From DATLLN01 sp963720885 (GTDB lineage: Bacteria; Actinomycetota; Thermoleophilia; Gaiellales; JAICJC01), in NCBI GenBank assembly GCA_963720885.1, contig CAVRGW010000005.1, forward strand, positions 682,001 to 746,000: DNA of 64,000 bases, given 5' to 3'. The translations under genes and the position numbers were made by a program. The notes under the pieces are model-generated. The model did not search any database. It was not told where the DNA came from and saw nothing but the letters and a program-made list of their open reading frames with translations. The stretch's first letter is position 1, and the number at the start of each line of letters is the position of its first letter. Below, in pieces: positions 40,363-49,429 of this stretch.

Positions 40363-41297
40363 AGGGAGCTGTTCGAGGCGGCGGGCGCGTGGTCGCCGCG
40401 GTCGCCGAACTGCGAGGGGTCGGCTGCCCGGATGACGACGGCGACGCCGTCCTTGCCGCGGATCGCGAAGGCGAACCAGCCGGCCTTCAGCGCCGACAGC
40501 TTGACCGCTCCGTCCCGGGTGAACACCTTGGTCGAGCCGTTCACCTTCACGCTCGTCGTCTTGCCGTCGCGCGACTGCAGAGTGACCGACGAGCCGGTGA
40601 CGGCCGTGATCTTCCCCGCCGCCACGTTGTGCGGCATCGTGAACCGGTGGTGGTTGAAGTGGCGCCGGATCGCGGCCGGGTCGGCGGCGCGGATCGACAC
40701 GGCGACGCCGGCGTCGTTCTTCTGGACGAACGCCAGCCAGCCGGTCTTGAGCGCCGACACCGTCGCCTGCTCACGCCCGGCGTAGACCTTCGTCTTGGCA
40801 TCGATCTTGACCGTCTGCGACTTGCCGTCACGGCCGGCCAGCGTGATCGACGAGGCCGACACGGCTGTGATCTTGCCGCCGGCGACGTGTGCCGGGTCGA
40901 AGGACGGATGGCCTGCATGCTCGCGTATCTCGGCCGGATCGACGGCCCGGATCACCGTCGCAACGCCGTTCGAGCCGGTCTCGACGAACGCCAGCCAGCC
41001 CGACTTGACGTCGCCCAGCTTGGCCTCGGCCCGCCCGGCGTAGACCTTCGTCTTGGCATCGACCTTGACCGTCTGGGACTTGCCGTCCCGACCGACCAGC
41101 GTGATCGCCGACGCGGACACTGACGTCACCTTGCCGGCGCTGCCATGATGCATCCAGCCGGAGTGGGGACGCGTCTTCGGGCAGTCGCGTTTCTGCGCAC
41201 CCGAGCCGGTCTCGTTCGAGCCATTCGCCCACGCGACACCACCGACGGTCAGCACGGATACGAGCACCGCTCCGGCTATGGCTGGGGTCCGCCGCAT
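40359..41297 (-). CDS. Exported DUF5666-like repeat protein
   Basis: 312 residues. A signal peptide (LVSVLTVGGVAWA) is followed by three repeats of about 80 residues, each with GKxTxVSxSxITLxxRDGKxxTVKVxxxTKVY and a GWLAFVxxxxxGVAxxIRAxDP tail. These are beta-barrel-like DUF5666 modules of unknown function. The ATG at 41297 almost touches the divergent MFS start at 41308, so promoters must lie inside the coding regions or the MFS start is later. Confidence 0.75.
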   Translation of the reverse strand: MRRTPAIAGAVLVSVLTVGGVAWANGSNETGSGAQKRDCPKTRPHSGWMHHGSAGKVTSVSASAITLVGRDGKSQTVKVDAKTKVYAGRAEAKLGDVKSGWLAFVETGSNGVATVIRAVDPAEIREHAGHPSFDPAHVAGGKITAVSASSITLAGRDGKSQTVKIDAKTKVYAGREQATVSALKTGWLAFVQKNDAGVAVSIRAADPAAIRRHFNHHRFTMPHNVAAGKITAVTGSSVTLQSRDGKTTSVKVNGSTKVFTRDGAVKLSALKAGWFAFAIRGKDGVAVVIRAADPSQFGDRGDHAPAASNSSL

Positions 41298-41307
41298 TAC
41301 TCCCATG

Positions 41308-42870
41308 ATGCACGCACCTGGACGAAGCACAAGATCCGGAAGGGGCACCGAGCGCCTCACCCTTGTGGCGATGTGCGTCGCCCAGGTGATGATCATGCTC
41401 GACATGACGATCGTGAACGTCGCTCTGCCGTCGATCCAGAGCGAGCTCGACGTCCCGCCGTCCAACCTCGAGTGGATCATCAACGCGTACACGCTGGCGC
41501 TGGCATCGCTGATCCTGGTCGGCGGCGCGCTGGGCGACCGCTACGGCCGCCGCCGGATCTTCCTCGCCGGGCTCGTGGTGTTCACGCTCGGCTCCCTCGG
41601 CTGCGCTCTGTCGCCCGACGACCCGGAGCTGATCGCGCTCCGCGGTCTGCAGGGAGTCGGTGCAGCGGCGATGAGCCCGCTGACGCTGTCGATCCTGGTC
41701 GCCGCGTTCCCCGGGCCGCGGGCACCCGGCGCGATCGGCCTCTGGGCGGCCGTGGGCAGCCTCGGCTTCGGCGCCGGGCCGGTGATCGGCGGGCTGCTGG
41801 TCGACACGTTCGACTGGTCCGCCGTGTTCTGGGTGAACGTCCCGCTGGGCGTGCTCTGCGGCGTGCTCACTCTGCTGGCCGTGAAGGAGTCGCACGACCC
41901 CAAGGCCCGGCGGCTCGACCCGCTGGGCGCCGCGCTGGCGGCGGCCGCGCTGCTCGTCGTCACGCTCGCATTGATCGGGACGGCGACCCACGCCTGGCTG
42001 TCGCCGAGGACGCTGGCGACGCTGGCCGTGGCGGCGATGCTGGCGGCCGCGTTCATCTGGTGGGAGGCGCGCTCGCCCGAGCCGATGGTGCCGCTCGACC
42101 TGTTCCACGACCGGCGGCTGGTGACGGTGGTCGTGGCGACCGTCTGCGCGTACGCCTCGCTGGGTGTCGTCCTCTACCTGCTGACGCTGTTCTTTCAGAA
42201 CGTCCGCGGATACAGCCCGTTCGAGGCCGGGCTGAGCATCATCCCGATCAGCGTCTCGTTCATGGTGCTGGCGCCGTTCGCAGGCAGAGCCGGCAAGCGG
42301 TGGGGCACGCCGCGGGTGACGGCCGCCGGCTGCATCGCCGCCGCCGTCTCTGTTGCTGCGATCGCGCTCACGGGGCCGGACACGCCGTATGCCGCCTTCG
42401 TGGTGCCCTACCTGCTGTTCGGCGCCGGCTTCGCCGCGATCACCCCGAGCCTGGCAACGATGGCGATGGCCGCCGTCGAGCCGGGGCGCTCGGGCCTGGC
42501 CGCGGGGATCGTCAACGCCGCCCGCCAGATGGGCGCGGTGCTCGGCGTCGCCGCGATCGGCTCGGCGGCCGTCACCGTCGCCGAGCGGTCGTGGAACAGC
42601 CGGGCCGGCGCCTCGGCGGACGATCTCGGTCAGACCGTCGCCGGCGGGCAGGTCGCCGAGATCACGGCGAAGCTCGGCGCCCGTCTGGGCGAGATCGCCG
42701 CGGACGCGTTCACGACCGGCATGCGCGCCGGAATGGCACTCGCCGCACTGGCGCTCGTCATCGGCGCTGTGGCGATCCTTGCCGGATCCCGGCGAACGCC
42801 TCCAGCGCCCGCTCCCGGGCCTCCCGGTGATCGACGATCGGCGCCGGCGGATCCGGCGCCCACGCCTTGA
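41308..42870 (+). CDS. MFS transporter, DHA2 (14-TM) family
   Basis: About 520 residues with 14 hydrophobic helices. Motif A GDRYGRRRIFL lies between TM2 and TM3, MLDMTIVNVALPSI in TM1 and motif C-like GFGAGPVIGGLLVD in TM5, the pattern of drug:proton antiporters EmrB/QacA. It probably exports toxic organics using the proton gradient. ATG 41305, 41308 and an earlier ATG 41278 are all in frame. The last 113 bases overlap the photolyase gene in the opposite direction. Confidence 0.9.
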   Translation: MHAPGRSTRSGRGTERLTLVAMCVAQVMIMLDMTIVNVALPSIQSELDVPPSNLEWIINAYTLALASLILVGGALGDRYGRRRIFLAGLVVFTLGSLGCALSPDDPELIALRGLQGVGAAAMSPLTLSILVAAFPGPRAPGAIGLWAAVGSLGFGAGPVIGGLLVDTFDWSAVFWVNVPLGVLCGVLTLLAVKESHDPKARRLDPLGAALAAAALLVVTLALIGTATHAWLSPRTLATLAVAAMLAAAFIWWEARSPEPMVPLDLFHDRRLVTVVVATVCAYASLGVVLYLLTLFFQNVRGYSPFEAGLSIIPISVSFMVLAPFAGRAGKRWGTPRVTAAGCIAAAVSVAAIALTGPDTPYAAFVVPYLLFGAGFAAITPSLATMAMAAVEPGRSGLAAGIVNAARQMGAVLGVAAIGSAAVTVAERSWNSRAGASADDLGQTVAGGQVAEITAKLGARLGEIAADAFTTGMRAGMALAALALVIGAVAILAGSRRTPPAPAPGPPGDRRSAPADPAPTP

Positions 42871-44098
42871 CGTATTCGCCGGCAGGGTCGTAGCGCTCGG
42901 CCTGGAGCGCCGGGTTGAAGATGCGGAAGAACGGCGCGGCGTCCGCGCCGCAGCCGGCCGTCCATTGCCAGCCCAGCGTGTTGTTCGCCAGGTCGGCGTC
43001 GACCAGCGTGTCCCAGAACCACCGGGCGCCCTCCTGCCAGGGCAGCAGCAGGTGCTTGACCAGGAAGGACGCGACGACCATCCGCACACGGTTGTGCATC
43101 CAGCCGGTCGTCCACAGCTGGCGCATGCCGGCGTCGACCAGCGGGTAGCCCGTCTGGCCGCGCTGCCACGCGCGCAGCGCGGCGCGGTCGGTGCGCCACG
43201 GGAACCGTTCGTACTCGTCGCGGAGCGGCCGCTCGGGCGTGTGTGGGAAGTGGTAGAGCAGGTGGTGGGCGAACTCCCGCCAGCCCACCTCGGCCAGGAA
43301 GCGCCGCGGGTCGAGCCCGCGCCCCTGGATCTCGTGCCAGATCTGGCGGGGGCCGATCTCCCCATGATGCAGATGCGGCGACAGGCGCGAGGTGCCCGGC
43401 CGGTCAGGGCGGTCGCGGTCGTGCGTGTAGCTCGCCACGCTGTCCTCAAGGAACGCGTCCAGCCGCTCGCCGGCGGACCGCTCCCCGGGAGTCCACGCCT
43501 CCTCCAGGCCGCCCGCCCAGTCGCCCGCCGGGTCGAGGCCGAGATCGTCGATCGCCAGGCTCTCGGGCCATGACGATGGCGGGCTCAGCGACGGCGCCGG
43601 CTGGGGCTCGGCCGGCTGTCCGGCGGCCAGGCACGCCTTCCAGAACGGCGTGAAGACCCTGTAGGGGTCGCCGCCGCCGGTCGCGACCGTCCACGGCTCG
43701 AACAGCAGCGCCGCGTTCGCGCTCTCCACCTCCACCCCGTCGTCCGCCAGCTCGCGCTTCACGGCGCGATCGCGCTCGACCGCGTGCGGCTCGTACCGGC
43801 GGTTCCAGCGCACCGCGCCGGCGCCGGTCTCGGCGATCAGCTCCCGTAGCGCCCCGAGCGCAGGGCCGCGGCGCACGATCAGCCGGGAGCGGTGCCGCCG
43901 AAGCTCCGCGTCGAGGGCGTGCAGCGAGCGATGCAGCCACCACCGCGAGGCGCCGCCCGGCTCCCAGCCGCCCTCCTCCTGGGGCGACCAGACGTAGACC
44001 GGGATGACGGGGGCGCCGCGGGCGGCGGCCGAGCGCAGAGCCGGGTTGTCCGCGAGGCGCAGGTCCTGGCGAAACCAGACGAGCGCCGGCCCGCTCAG
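42758..44098 (-). CDS. phr: Deoxyribodipyrimidine photolyase, possible CTG start
   Basis: About 446 residues of the photolyase/cryptochrome family: N-terminal LVWFRQDLRLADNPAL, FAD-domain TSRLSPHLHHGEIGPRQIW, GQTGYPLVDAGMRQL, WMHNRVRMVVASFLVKHLL and DADLANNTLGWQW. It repairs UV pyrimidine dimers with blue light. No ATG, GTG or TTG occurs in frame between the upstream stop region and the first conserved residue; CTG 44098 overlaps the preceding TGA as CTGA, matching the NTGA pattern of this genome. The 3' end overlaps the MFS gene. Confidence 0.9.
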   Translation of the reverse strand: MSGPALVWFRQDLRLADNPALRSAAARGAPVIPVYVWSPQEEGGWEPGGASRWWLHRSLHALDAELRRHRSRLIVRRGPALGALRELIAETGAGAVRWNRRYEPHAVERDRAVKRELADDGVEVESANAALLFEPWTVATGGGDPYRVFTPFWKACLAAGQPAEPQPAPSLSPPSSWPESLAIDDLGLDPAGDWAGGLEEAWTPGERSAGERLDAFLEDSVASYTHDRDRPDRPGTSRLSPHLHHGEIGPRQIWHEIQGRGLDPRRFLAEVGWREFAHHLLYHFPHTPERPLRDEYERFPWRTDRAALRAWQRGQTGYPLVDAGMRQLWTTGWMHNRVRMVVASFLVKHLLLPWQEGARWFWDTLVDADLANNTLGWQWTAGCGADAAPFFRIFNPALQAERYDPAGEYVKAWAPDPPAPIVDHREARERALEAFAGIRQGSPQRR

Positions 44099-44427
44099 GA
44101 CTTCTTGATCCCGTGCACCGGCCGGCCCAGCGCCCGCCACTGCCACAGCGTGATGGTCGGCAGCTGGTCGTCGTAGCGCACGATCTTGGGGTTGCGGCCG
44201 ACCTGCGAGCAACGGACGGCGTGGTCGATCAGGTCATCCCGCTGCTCCGCCACGACGACGTGGTGGCAGGCGGTGACGTAGTCGAACACCTCCCCGCAGG
44301 CGGGGCACGGCCAGGGGTCGGTGCGGATGGCGTACCACTCGCCGTCGTTGGTGTCGACGCCGTCCTCGGCGAGGCGTTCGGAGAGCTCCTCGACCTCGTA
44401 CACTGCCGGTGCGGTGGGCACGCTCAT
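44095..44427 (-). CDS. Small zinc-ribbon-like protein upstream of photolyase
   Basis: 110 residues. WPCPACGEVFDYVTACHHVVV provides CxxC and a Cys-His-His cluster that could bind zinc, followed by YDDQLPTITLWQWRALGRPV. No family recognised. Its stop overlaps the photolyase start, so the two are translationally coupled. A role with light or DNA repair is inference from position only. Confidence 0.65.
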   Translation of the reverse strand: MSVPTAPAVYEVEELSERLAEDGVDTNDGEWYAIRTDPWPCPACGEVFDYVTACHHVVVAEQRDDLIDHAVRCSQVGRNPKIVRYDDQLPTITLWQWRALGRPVHGIKKS

Positions 44428-44453
44428 GGCCCGTCAGGCTAGCATCGGCTGCC

Positions 44454-45548
44454 ATGGACAGACCGACTCTGAGCACCTGGCAACAACCCCCGCATCACCG
44501 CTGGGCGTACCAGCACGTCCGCGAGCTGATCCCGACCGAGCGGATCTGGCGCGGCGAGGGGCCGCCCTCGTCACTGCCGGTGGACGTTCGGCCGATCCCC
44601 GACGACCTGGCCGCGGCGCTCGCCGAGACCTGGACCGACGCGTTCCTGCTCATGCACCGGGGCACGGTGATCCACGAGCACTACGAGACCGGCATGACCG
44701 CGGCGTCGACCCACCTGATGCAGTCGGTCACCAAGTCGGTCGTCTCGACCGTGGCCGGGATCCAGGTCGGGCGCGGCGAGCTCGACCCCGAGCATGAGGT
44801 CTCCGAGTACATCCCGGAGCTCGAGGGGACGTCGTTCGACGGCTGTACGGTGCGCCACCTGCTGGATATGAGCGCGGGCACGAAGTTCGGCGAGGAGTAC
44901 GAGGATCCGACCTCGGACGTGCGGCTGTTCGAGCCGATCATCGGCTGGAGCCCGCCGGACGGCGAGCTGGCCGCACCGGATCTGTACACCTACATCACGA
45001 CGCTCGGCCTCGCGTTCCCCCACGGCGACCACTTCGACTACCGCTCGATCCTCACGGACACGCTGGGCTGGGTGGTCGAGCGGGTCGGCGGCGCGAGCCT
45101 GGCCCAGCTGATCTCACGCGAGATCTGGCAGCCGATGGGGGCCGAACAGGACGCCGATATCACCGTCGACCGTCTGGGCAACGCGCTCGGCGACGGCGGC
45201 ATGTGCGCCAGCCTGCGCGACCTGGCCCGCTTCGGCGAACTCGTTCGCACCGGCGGCGGCGGGATCATCCCGTCCGACTGGATCGACGACACATTCCGGG
45301 GCGACGAGGAGTGCCGCCGGGCGTGGCTGGCCGGCGAACGCGAGGAGCGTGCGCCGGACGGCCACTACCGCAACAAGTGGTGGGTCTTCGATCCGGCGGG
45401 CGTGATGATGGCGCTGGGTATCCACGGCCAGATGATCTACGTCGACCGGCCACGCGAGGTGGTTGCCGTCAAGCTCTCGACGTGGCCGACGCCCCTCAAC
45501 GACGACGCCTCGTTCCGAGTGGTCGACGCGATCAAGGCCGCGATGTAG
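44454..45548 (+). CDS. Serine hydrolase, beta-lactamase/PBP-like
   Basis: 364 residues of the class C beta-lactamase/DD-peptidase family: SVTKS gives the SxxK nucleophile motif, YRS in the middle the possible YxN/YxS, and LGIHGQM near the C-terminus stands where KTG/HxG lies. No signal peptide is evident, so it may be a cytoplasmic esterase-type member (EstB-like). ATG 44454 is preferred over an open frame extension upstream. A 44-base palindrome follows the stop. Confidence 0.85.
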   Translation: MDRPTLSTWQQPPHHRWAYQHVRELIPTERIWRGEGPPSSLPVDVRPIPDDLAAALAETWTDAFLLMHRGTVIHEHYETGMTAASTHLMQSVTKSVVSTVAGIQVGRGELDPEHEVSEYIPELEGTSFDGCTVRHLLDMSAGTKFGEEYEDPTSDVRLFEPIIGWSPPDGELAAPDLYTYITTLGLAFPHGDHFDYRSILTDTLGWVVERVGGASLAQLISREIWQPMGAEQDADITVDRLGNALGDGGMCASLRDLARFGELVRTGGGGIIPSDWIDDTFRGDEECRRAWLAGEREERAPDGHYRNKWWVFDPAGVMMALGIHGQMIYVDRPREVVAVKLSTWPTPLNDDASFRVVDAIKAAM

Positions 45549-45555
45549 TGCCACT

Positions 45556-45599
45556 GGGGTCAGGAACCTCCGGCACATGTGCCAGAGGTTCCTGACCCC
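45556..45599. repeat. 44-base near-perfect palindrome between convergent genes
   Basis: 21 of 22 arm positions pair. The outer arms are GGGGTCAGGAACCTC, the centre GGCACATGTGCC. It lies 7 bases after the serine hydrolase stop and 10 bases before the argS stop, so it could act as a bidirectional terminator, but its outer GGGGTCAGG matches the dispersed repeat of this window. Confidence 0.8.
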
Positions 45600-45609
45600 G
45601 ATGGCACGT

Positions 45610-47187
45610 CTACATCTCGTCCGGCGCCTCGACCCCGATCAGGTCGAGCGCCGTGGCGACCACCTGCTTCGTCGCGGCGCAGAGCGCGAGCCGCGTCTCG
45701 CGCAGCTCCGGCTCCGCCCGCAGCACCGGACACTCCGTGTAGAACCGGTGGAACGCCCGCGCAGTGTCCTGCACGTAGGCGACGATCCGGTGCGGCCCCC
45801 GGCGATCGGCCGCCTCGGCCACCAGGTCGGGGAAGTCCGCCAGCTGCTTGACCAGCGCCATCTCGTACTCCCCGGGCTGCCACGAGGCCGAGGGTGTGTA
45901 CGGGCCGCCGTCGGCCTTGGCCAGGATACCGGCGATCCGGGCGTGCGCATACTGCGAGTAGTAGACCGGGTTCTCGGCGTTCTGCGCGACCAGCAGGTCG
46001 AGATCGAGGTCGATGGTCTGGTCGTGCGAGCGCTGGACCAGGGCCAGCCGTGCGGCATCGACGCCGATCAGGTCGATCAGCTCGTCGAGGGTGACGACCA
46101 GCCCGGCCCGCTTCGACATCCGGCCGCCCGTGAGGTGCACCAGCTGGTAGATCTGGACGTCGACCCGGTCGGGCTCGTAGCCCAGCGCCACGGCGCCGCC
46201 CTTCAGCCTGCCGACGTAGCCATGGTGGTCGGCGCCGAGCACGTACACCGCGACGTCGAACCCGCGTTCCAGCTTGGAGATGATGTACGCGAGATCGCCC
46301 GCGAAGTAGCCGGGCTCGCCGTTCGAGCGGACGATGACGCGGTCCTTGTCGTCGCCGAACTCGGTTGCCCGAAACCACAGGGCTCCGTCCAGCTCGTACG
46401 TGTGGCCGGCGGCCTTCAGCCGCTCGATCGCCCGGTCGACCGAGCCGTCCTCGTAGAGCGACCGCTCGAGGAACCAGCTGTCGAACTCGATCCGGAATCG
46501 ATCCAGGGTCACCCGGATCTGGGCGATCATCGCGTCGGTACCCGCGCGCGTCCATTCCTCCACCGGCGCGTCCGCGGGCAGCCCCAGGCCGGCGGCGATC
46601 TCGGCCACGTACTCGCCGCGGTAGCCGTCCTCGGGCACTTCCTCGCCGCGTGCGCGCGCCATCAGCGACGCACCGAACAGGTCGACCTGACGGCCGGCGT
46701 CGTTGAAGTAGTACTCGCGCGACACGTCGTTGCCGGCGAATGCGAACAGCCTGGACAACGAGTCCCCGTAGGCCGCGTTGCGTGCGGCGCCAACAGTGAC
46801 TGGGCCGGTCGGATTGCCTGACACGAACTCGACCTGGATCCGCTGCGGCTTCGGCGTCGCGCCTGCACCGTACGCTCCGCCCTCGGCCAGGATCCGCGAG
46901 ACCACGTGCCCGTACCAGGACGGCGTCAGCCGCAGGTTGATGAACCCGGGTCCGGCGATCTCGGCACCCTCGACCCACGGCGAGTCGAGCCGCTCGAGGA
47001 TCCGGCCGGCGATCTCCCTGGGAGCCGACCGCAGCGGCTTGGCCAGCGACATCGCGACGGCGCTGGCGTAGTCGCCGTGCGTCGGGTCGGCGGGCCGCTC
47101 GAGCCGCACGGCGCCGCCGTCCGCACCGAGCGCCGCGACCGCCTCGGACAGCGGCTCGGCCAGCTCGGCGATCACGGATCCACTCAT
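45610..47187 (-). CDS. argS: Arginyl-tRNA synthetase
   Basis: 525 residues, class I synthetase. EFVSGNPTGPVTVGAARNA holds the place of the HIGH motif, but the first His is Thr (TVGA), a deviation from the usual HVGH. GGRMSKRAG supplies KMSKS. The DALR-type anticodon domain with YVQDTARAFHRFY closes the protein. It charges tRNA-Arg, of which three come from the array in this window. No alternative argS is seen here. Confidence 0.93.
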   Translation of the reverse strand: MSGSVIAELAEPLSEAVAALGADGGAVRLERPADPTHGDYASAVAMSLAKPLRSAPREIAGRILERLDSPWVEGAEIAGPGFINLRLTPSWYGHVVSRILAEGGAYGAGATPKPQRIQVEFVSGNPTGPVTVGAARNAAYGDSLSRLFAFAGNDVSREYYFNDAGRQVDLFGASLMARARGEEVPEDGYRGEYVAEIAAGLGLPADAPVEEWTRAGTDAMIAQIRVTLDRFRIEFDSWFLERSLYEDGSVDRAIERLKAAGHTYELDGALWFRATEFGDDKDRVIVRSNGEPGYFAGDLAYIISKLERGFDVAVYVLGADHHGYVGRLKGGAVALGYEPDRVDVQIYQLVHLTGGRMSKRAGLVVTLDELIDLIGVDAARLALVQRSHDQTIDLDLDLLVAQNAENPVYYSQYAHARIAGILAKADGGPYTPSASWQPGEYEMALVKQLADFPDLVAEAADRRGPHRIVAYVQDTARAFHRFYTECPVLRAEPELRETRLALCAATKQVVATALDLIGVEAPDEM

Positions 47188-47228
47188 GGGCGGATGGTAG
47201 AGCCCGGGATGGTGCTACGGTGGCAGGC

Positions 47229-47537
47229 ATGGACGAACAGCCCAAGGAACGTCATCTGAACATCCACTTCACGCCGGAGATCATGGCGGGCGTCTATGCG
47301 AACTTCGCAAACGTCAGCCACTCCGACTACGAGTTCACCATCACCTTCGCCCGCGTCGACCACGAAGTCGAAGACGACGAGGTGCCGGGCGTTGTCGTCT
47401 CTCGAGTAAACATCTCGCCTCAGTTCATGAAAGAGCTGCTTGACGCCATGGAGGACAACTACTCCAAGTGGCGCACCCGCGAGGGCATCAAGAACCTGCC
47501 CGAGACGGGCGAGGAACGCGACTACGACGACGAGTAG
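47229..47537 (+). CDS. DUF3467 protein
   Basis: 102 residues. NIHFTPEIMAGVYANFANVSHSDYEFTITFARVD and the later NISPQFMKELLDAMEDNYSKW segment match DUF3467, small conserved proteins often found in actinobacteria and of unknown function. ATG 47229 and 47220 are both in frame. The last 16 bases overlap the convergent M48 gene. Confidence 0.85.
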   Translation: MDEQPKERHLNIHFTPEIMAGVYANFANVSHSDYEFTITFARVDHEVEDDEVPGVVVSRVNISPQFMKELLDAMEDNYSKWRTREGIKNLPETGEERDYDDE

Positions 47538-48667
47538 TCGCGTGCCACGCCGATCCGGTCCATGACCGGCGGGTGGTCGAACAGGAGCCACACCGCCCAG
47601 ACCGGCGGATCGGGGTCGCTGAGGTTGGCCACCGCGAGCCGCTGCTGGAGATCGACCATCGACTGACCGTCGCCCGTCGCCCGGAGCGCGGCCCAGTCGG
47701 CATCCGCCTCGATGCGTCGCGAGATCAGCAGCCCCACGGGGGCCAGCAGCGTCGCCGCAAGCAGGGCGACGCCCAACACCACGGGCACGGTCGACGGGTC
47801 GCGCAGGGACATCCCCCAGCGTATGACAACAAGCCACAGGATTCCGGCGACCAGCGGGATCGCCGCCAGCGCGAACCAGCCGAGGCCGCGCAGGACGTCG
47901 TGGTGCTGAACATGCCCGAACTCGTGCGCGAGCACGCTGCGCACCTCGGCCGGCGTCGAGACGCGCAGCAGCGTCTGATCGAGCGTCACACGCTCGGTCG
48001 GGCCGAGGCCCGCTGTCTCGGCGTTCGCAACCCTGGTCGTGTCGGCGTTGTCGGAGACGACGACCTTCGGATGCACCCCCATCGTCTGCTCGAGGCCGGC
48101 GATCGTGCGTCGCAACTCAGGGTCGCGCACCGGATGCGTCGACGAGAACAGGGGAAGCGCGGCGGTCACCGCGACCGCGACCAGCGCGACCGCGGCCCCG
48201 GCGGCCAGCGGCCCCAGCCGGCGGGCGACCGCGACCAGCAGCACGTAGCCGACGGCGATGATCAACGACCCGACCGCCACGGACAGCAGCGCGAACAGCG
48301 CCCACCGCCCGTCGCTCTGCAGATCCAGCCCGGCGTCCGCCGCTCGGCGGTGGATTGCGTAGGCGAACGGCAACTGCGCGGCCAGACCGGCTCCTGAGGT
48401 GATCACCGCCGCTGTGAACGGGCGGCGCAGCCGGGCGAGCCGTCGGCGGCCGAACAGGGCGATCGCGCCGACGGTCACGACGGGCGCCAGCCACTGCGCG
48501 ATCAGCAGCGGGTACAGCCACTCCCGGTAATCACGCGCGCGGTCGATCTGGGCGGCGGTGAACACCTCGGACGCCGCCACCGGCGGAGGCGTGGCGGGCA
48601 GGTCTCGCGGCCACAGCAGCACCGCTCCGACCGCCGCCACCAGGACGAGCAGGACGGCGCGGCGCAC
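47522..48667 (-). CDS. M48 family (Ste24/HtpX-like) membrane metalloprotease
   Basis: 381 residues. About five membrane helices surround the zinc motif HEFGH, with the third ligand Glu in EADADW. Ste24/HtpX-type enzymes degrade or process membrane proteins at the membrane face. An N-terminal hydrophobic segment and a long linker with AAQIDRARDYREW precede the catalytic part, as in CAAX-protease-like M48 proteins of actinobacteria. Confidence 0.9.
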   Translation of the reverse strand: MRRAVLLVLVAAVGAVLLWPRDLPATPPPVAASEVFTAAQIDRARDYREWLYPLLIAQWLAPVVTVGAIALFGRRRLARLRRPFTAAVITSGAGLAAQLPFAYAIHRRAADAGLDLQSDGRWALFALLSVAVGSLIIAVGYVLLVAVARRLGPLAAGAAVALVAVAVTAALPLFSSTHPVRDPELRRTIAGLEQTMGVHPKVVVSDNADTTRVANAETAGLGPTERVTLDQTLLRVSTPAEVRSVLAHEFGHVQHHDVLRGLGWFALAAIPLVAGILWLVVIRWGMSLRDPSTVPVVLGVALLAATLLAPVGLLISRRIEADADWAALRATGDGQSMVDLQQRLAVANLSDPDPPVWAVWLLFDHPPVMDRIGVARDYSSS

Positions 48668-48690
48668 GGCGCAAGTAGAGTAGCGATCCC

Positions 48691-49422
48691 GTGAGGGCCG
48701 CCATCATCTCCGACGTCCACGGCAACCTTGCCGCCCTCGAGAGCGTGTTCGCGGCGATCGACGCCGAGCAGCCTGGCGTCGACGAGGTCTGGTGCCTGGG
48801 CGATCTGGTCGGCTACGGCCCTGATCCCGAGCTGTGCGTCGCGCGCGTGCTCGACCGCTCGGCCATCTGCCTGGCCGGCAACCACGATCTGGTGGTCGCC
48901 GGATCGATCAGCATGCGGGTGTTCGCACACGACGCCGGTGCCGCGGCCCGCTGGACACGCGAGGTGATGAGCGAGGGCGCCCTCGAGCAGCTGCGGGCGC
49001 TGACACCCTTCGGCGCGCGCAACGGCATCGAGCTCTACCACGCCAGCATCCGCGACCCGATCTGGGAGTACGTGATCGACGACGTCACGGCGGCGGCTTG
49101 CCTGTCCATGCAGGGCGGCCGGCTGGCGATGATCGGCCACAGCCACGTGCCGCTGGCCTACATCGACAGCGACCGGCGGGCGACCGGCGGCTATGCCGAG
49201 GAGGGCACGATCGAGCTCGACGAGCGAAAGCACCTGCTCAACCCCGGCTCGGTCGGCCAGCCCCGGGACGGCGACCGCCGCGCCGCGTACCTCCTGCTCG
49301 ATACGACCGAGTGGACGGCGACCTGGCGGCGCGTGGAGTACGACGTCGAGCGCACGCAGCAGGCGATCCTCGCCGCGGGGCTGCCCGCATCGCTGGCCAC
49401 GCGGCTGGCGGACGGGCGGTAG
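48691..49422 (+). CDS. Metallophosphoesterase (YfcE/MJ0936-like)
   Basis: 243 residues with the compact calcineurin-like set: ISDVHGNLAAL, CLGDLVGYGP, GNHDLVV, GHSHVPL and a late NPGSVGQPRDGD. The GDLVGYGP and NPGSVGQPRDGD forms are typical of the YfcE-like single-domain subgroup, which hydrolyse phosphodiesters in vitro. GTG start. Divergent from the M48 gene by 23 bases. Confidence 0.9.
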   Translation: MRAAIISDVHGNLAALESVFAAIDAEQPGVDEVWCLGDLVGYGPDPELCVARVLDRSAICLAGNHDLVVAGSISMRVFAHDAGAAARWTREVMSEGALEQLRALTPFGARNGIELYHASIRDPIWEYVIDDVTAAACLSMQGGRLAMIGHSHVPLAYIDSDRRATGGYAEEGTIELDERKHLLNPGSVGQPRDGDRRAAYLLLDTTEWTATWRRVEYDVERTQQAILAAGLPASLATRLADGR

Positions 49423-49429
49423 CGGCGGT

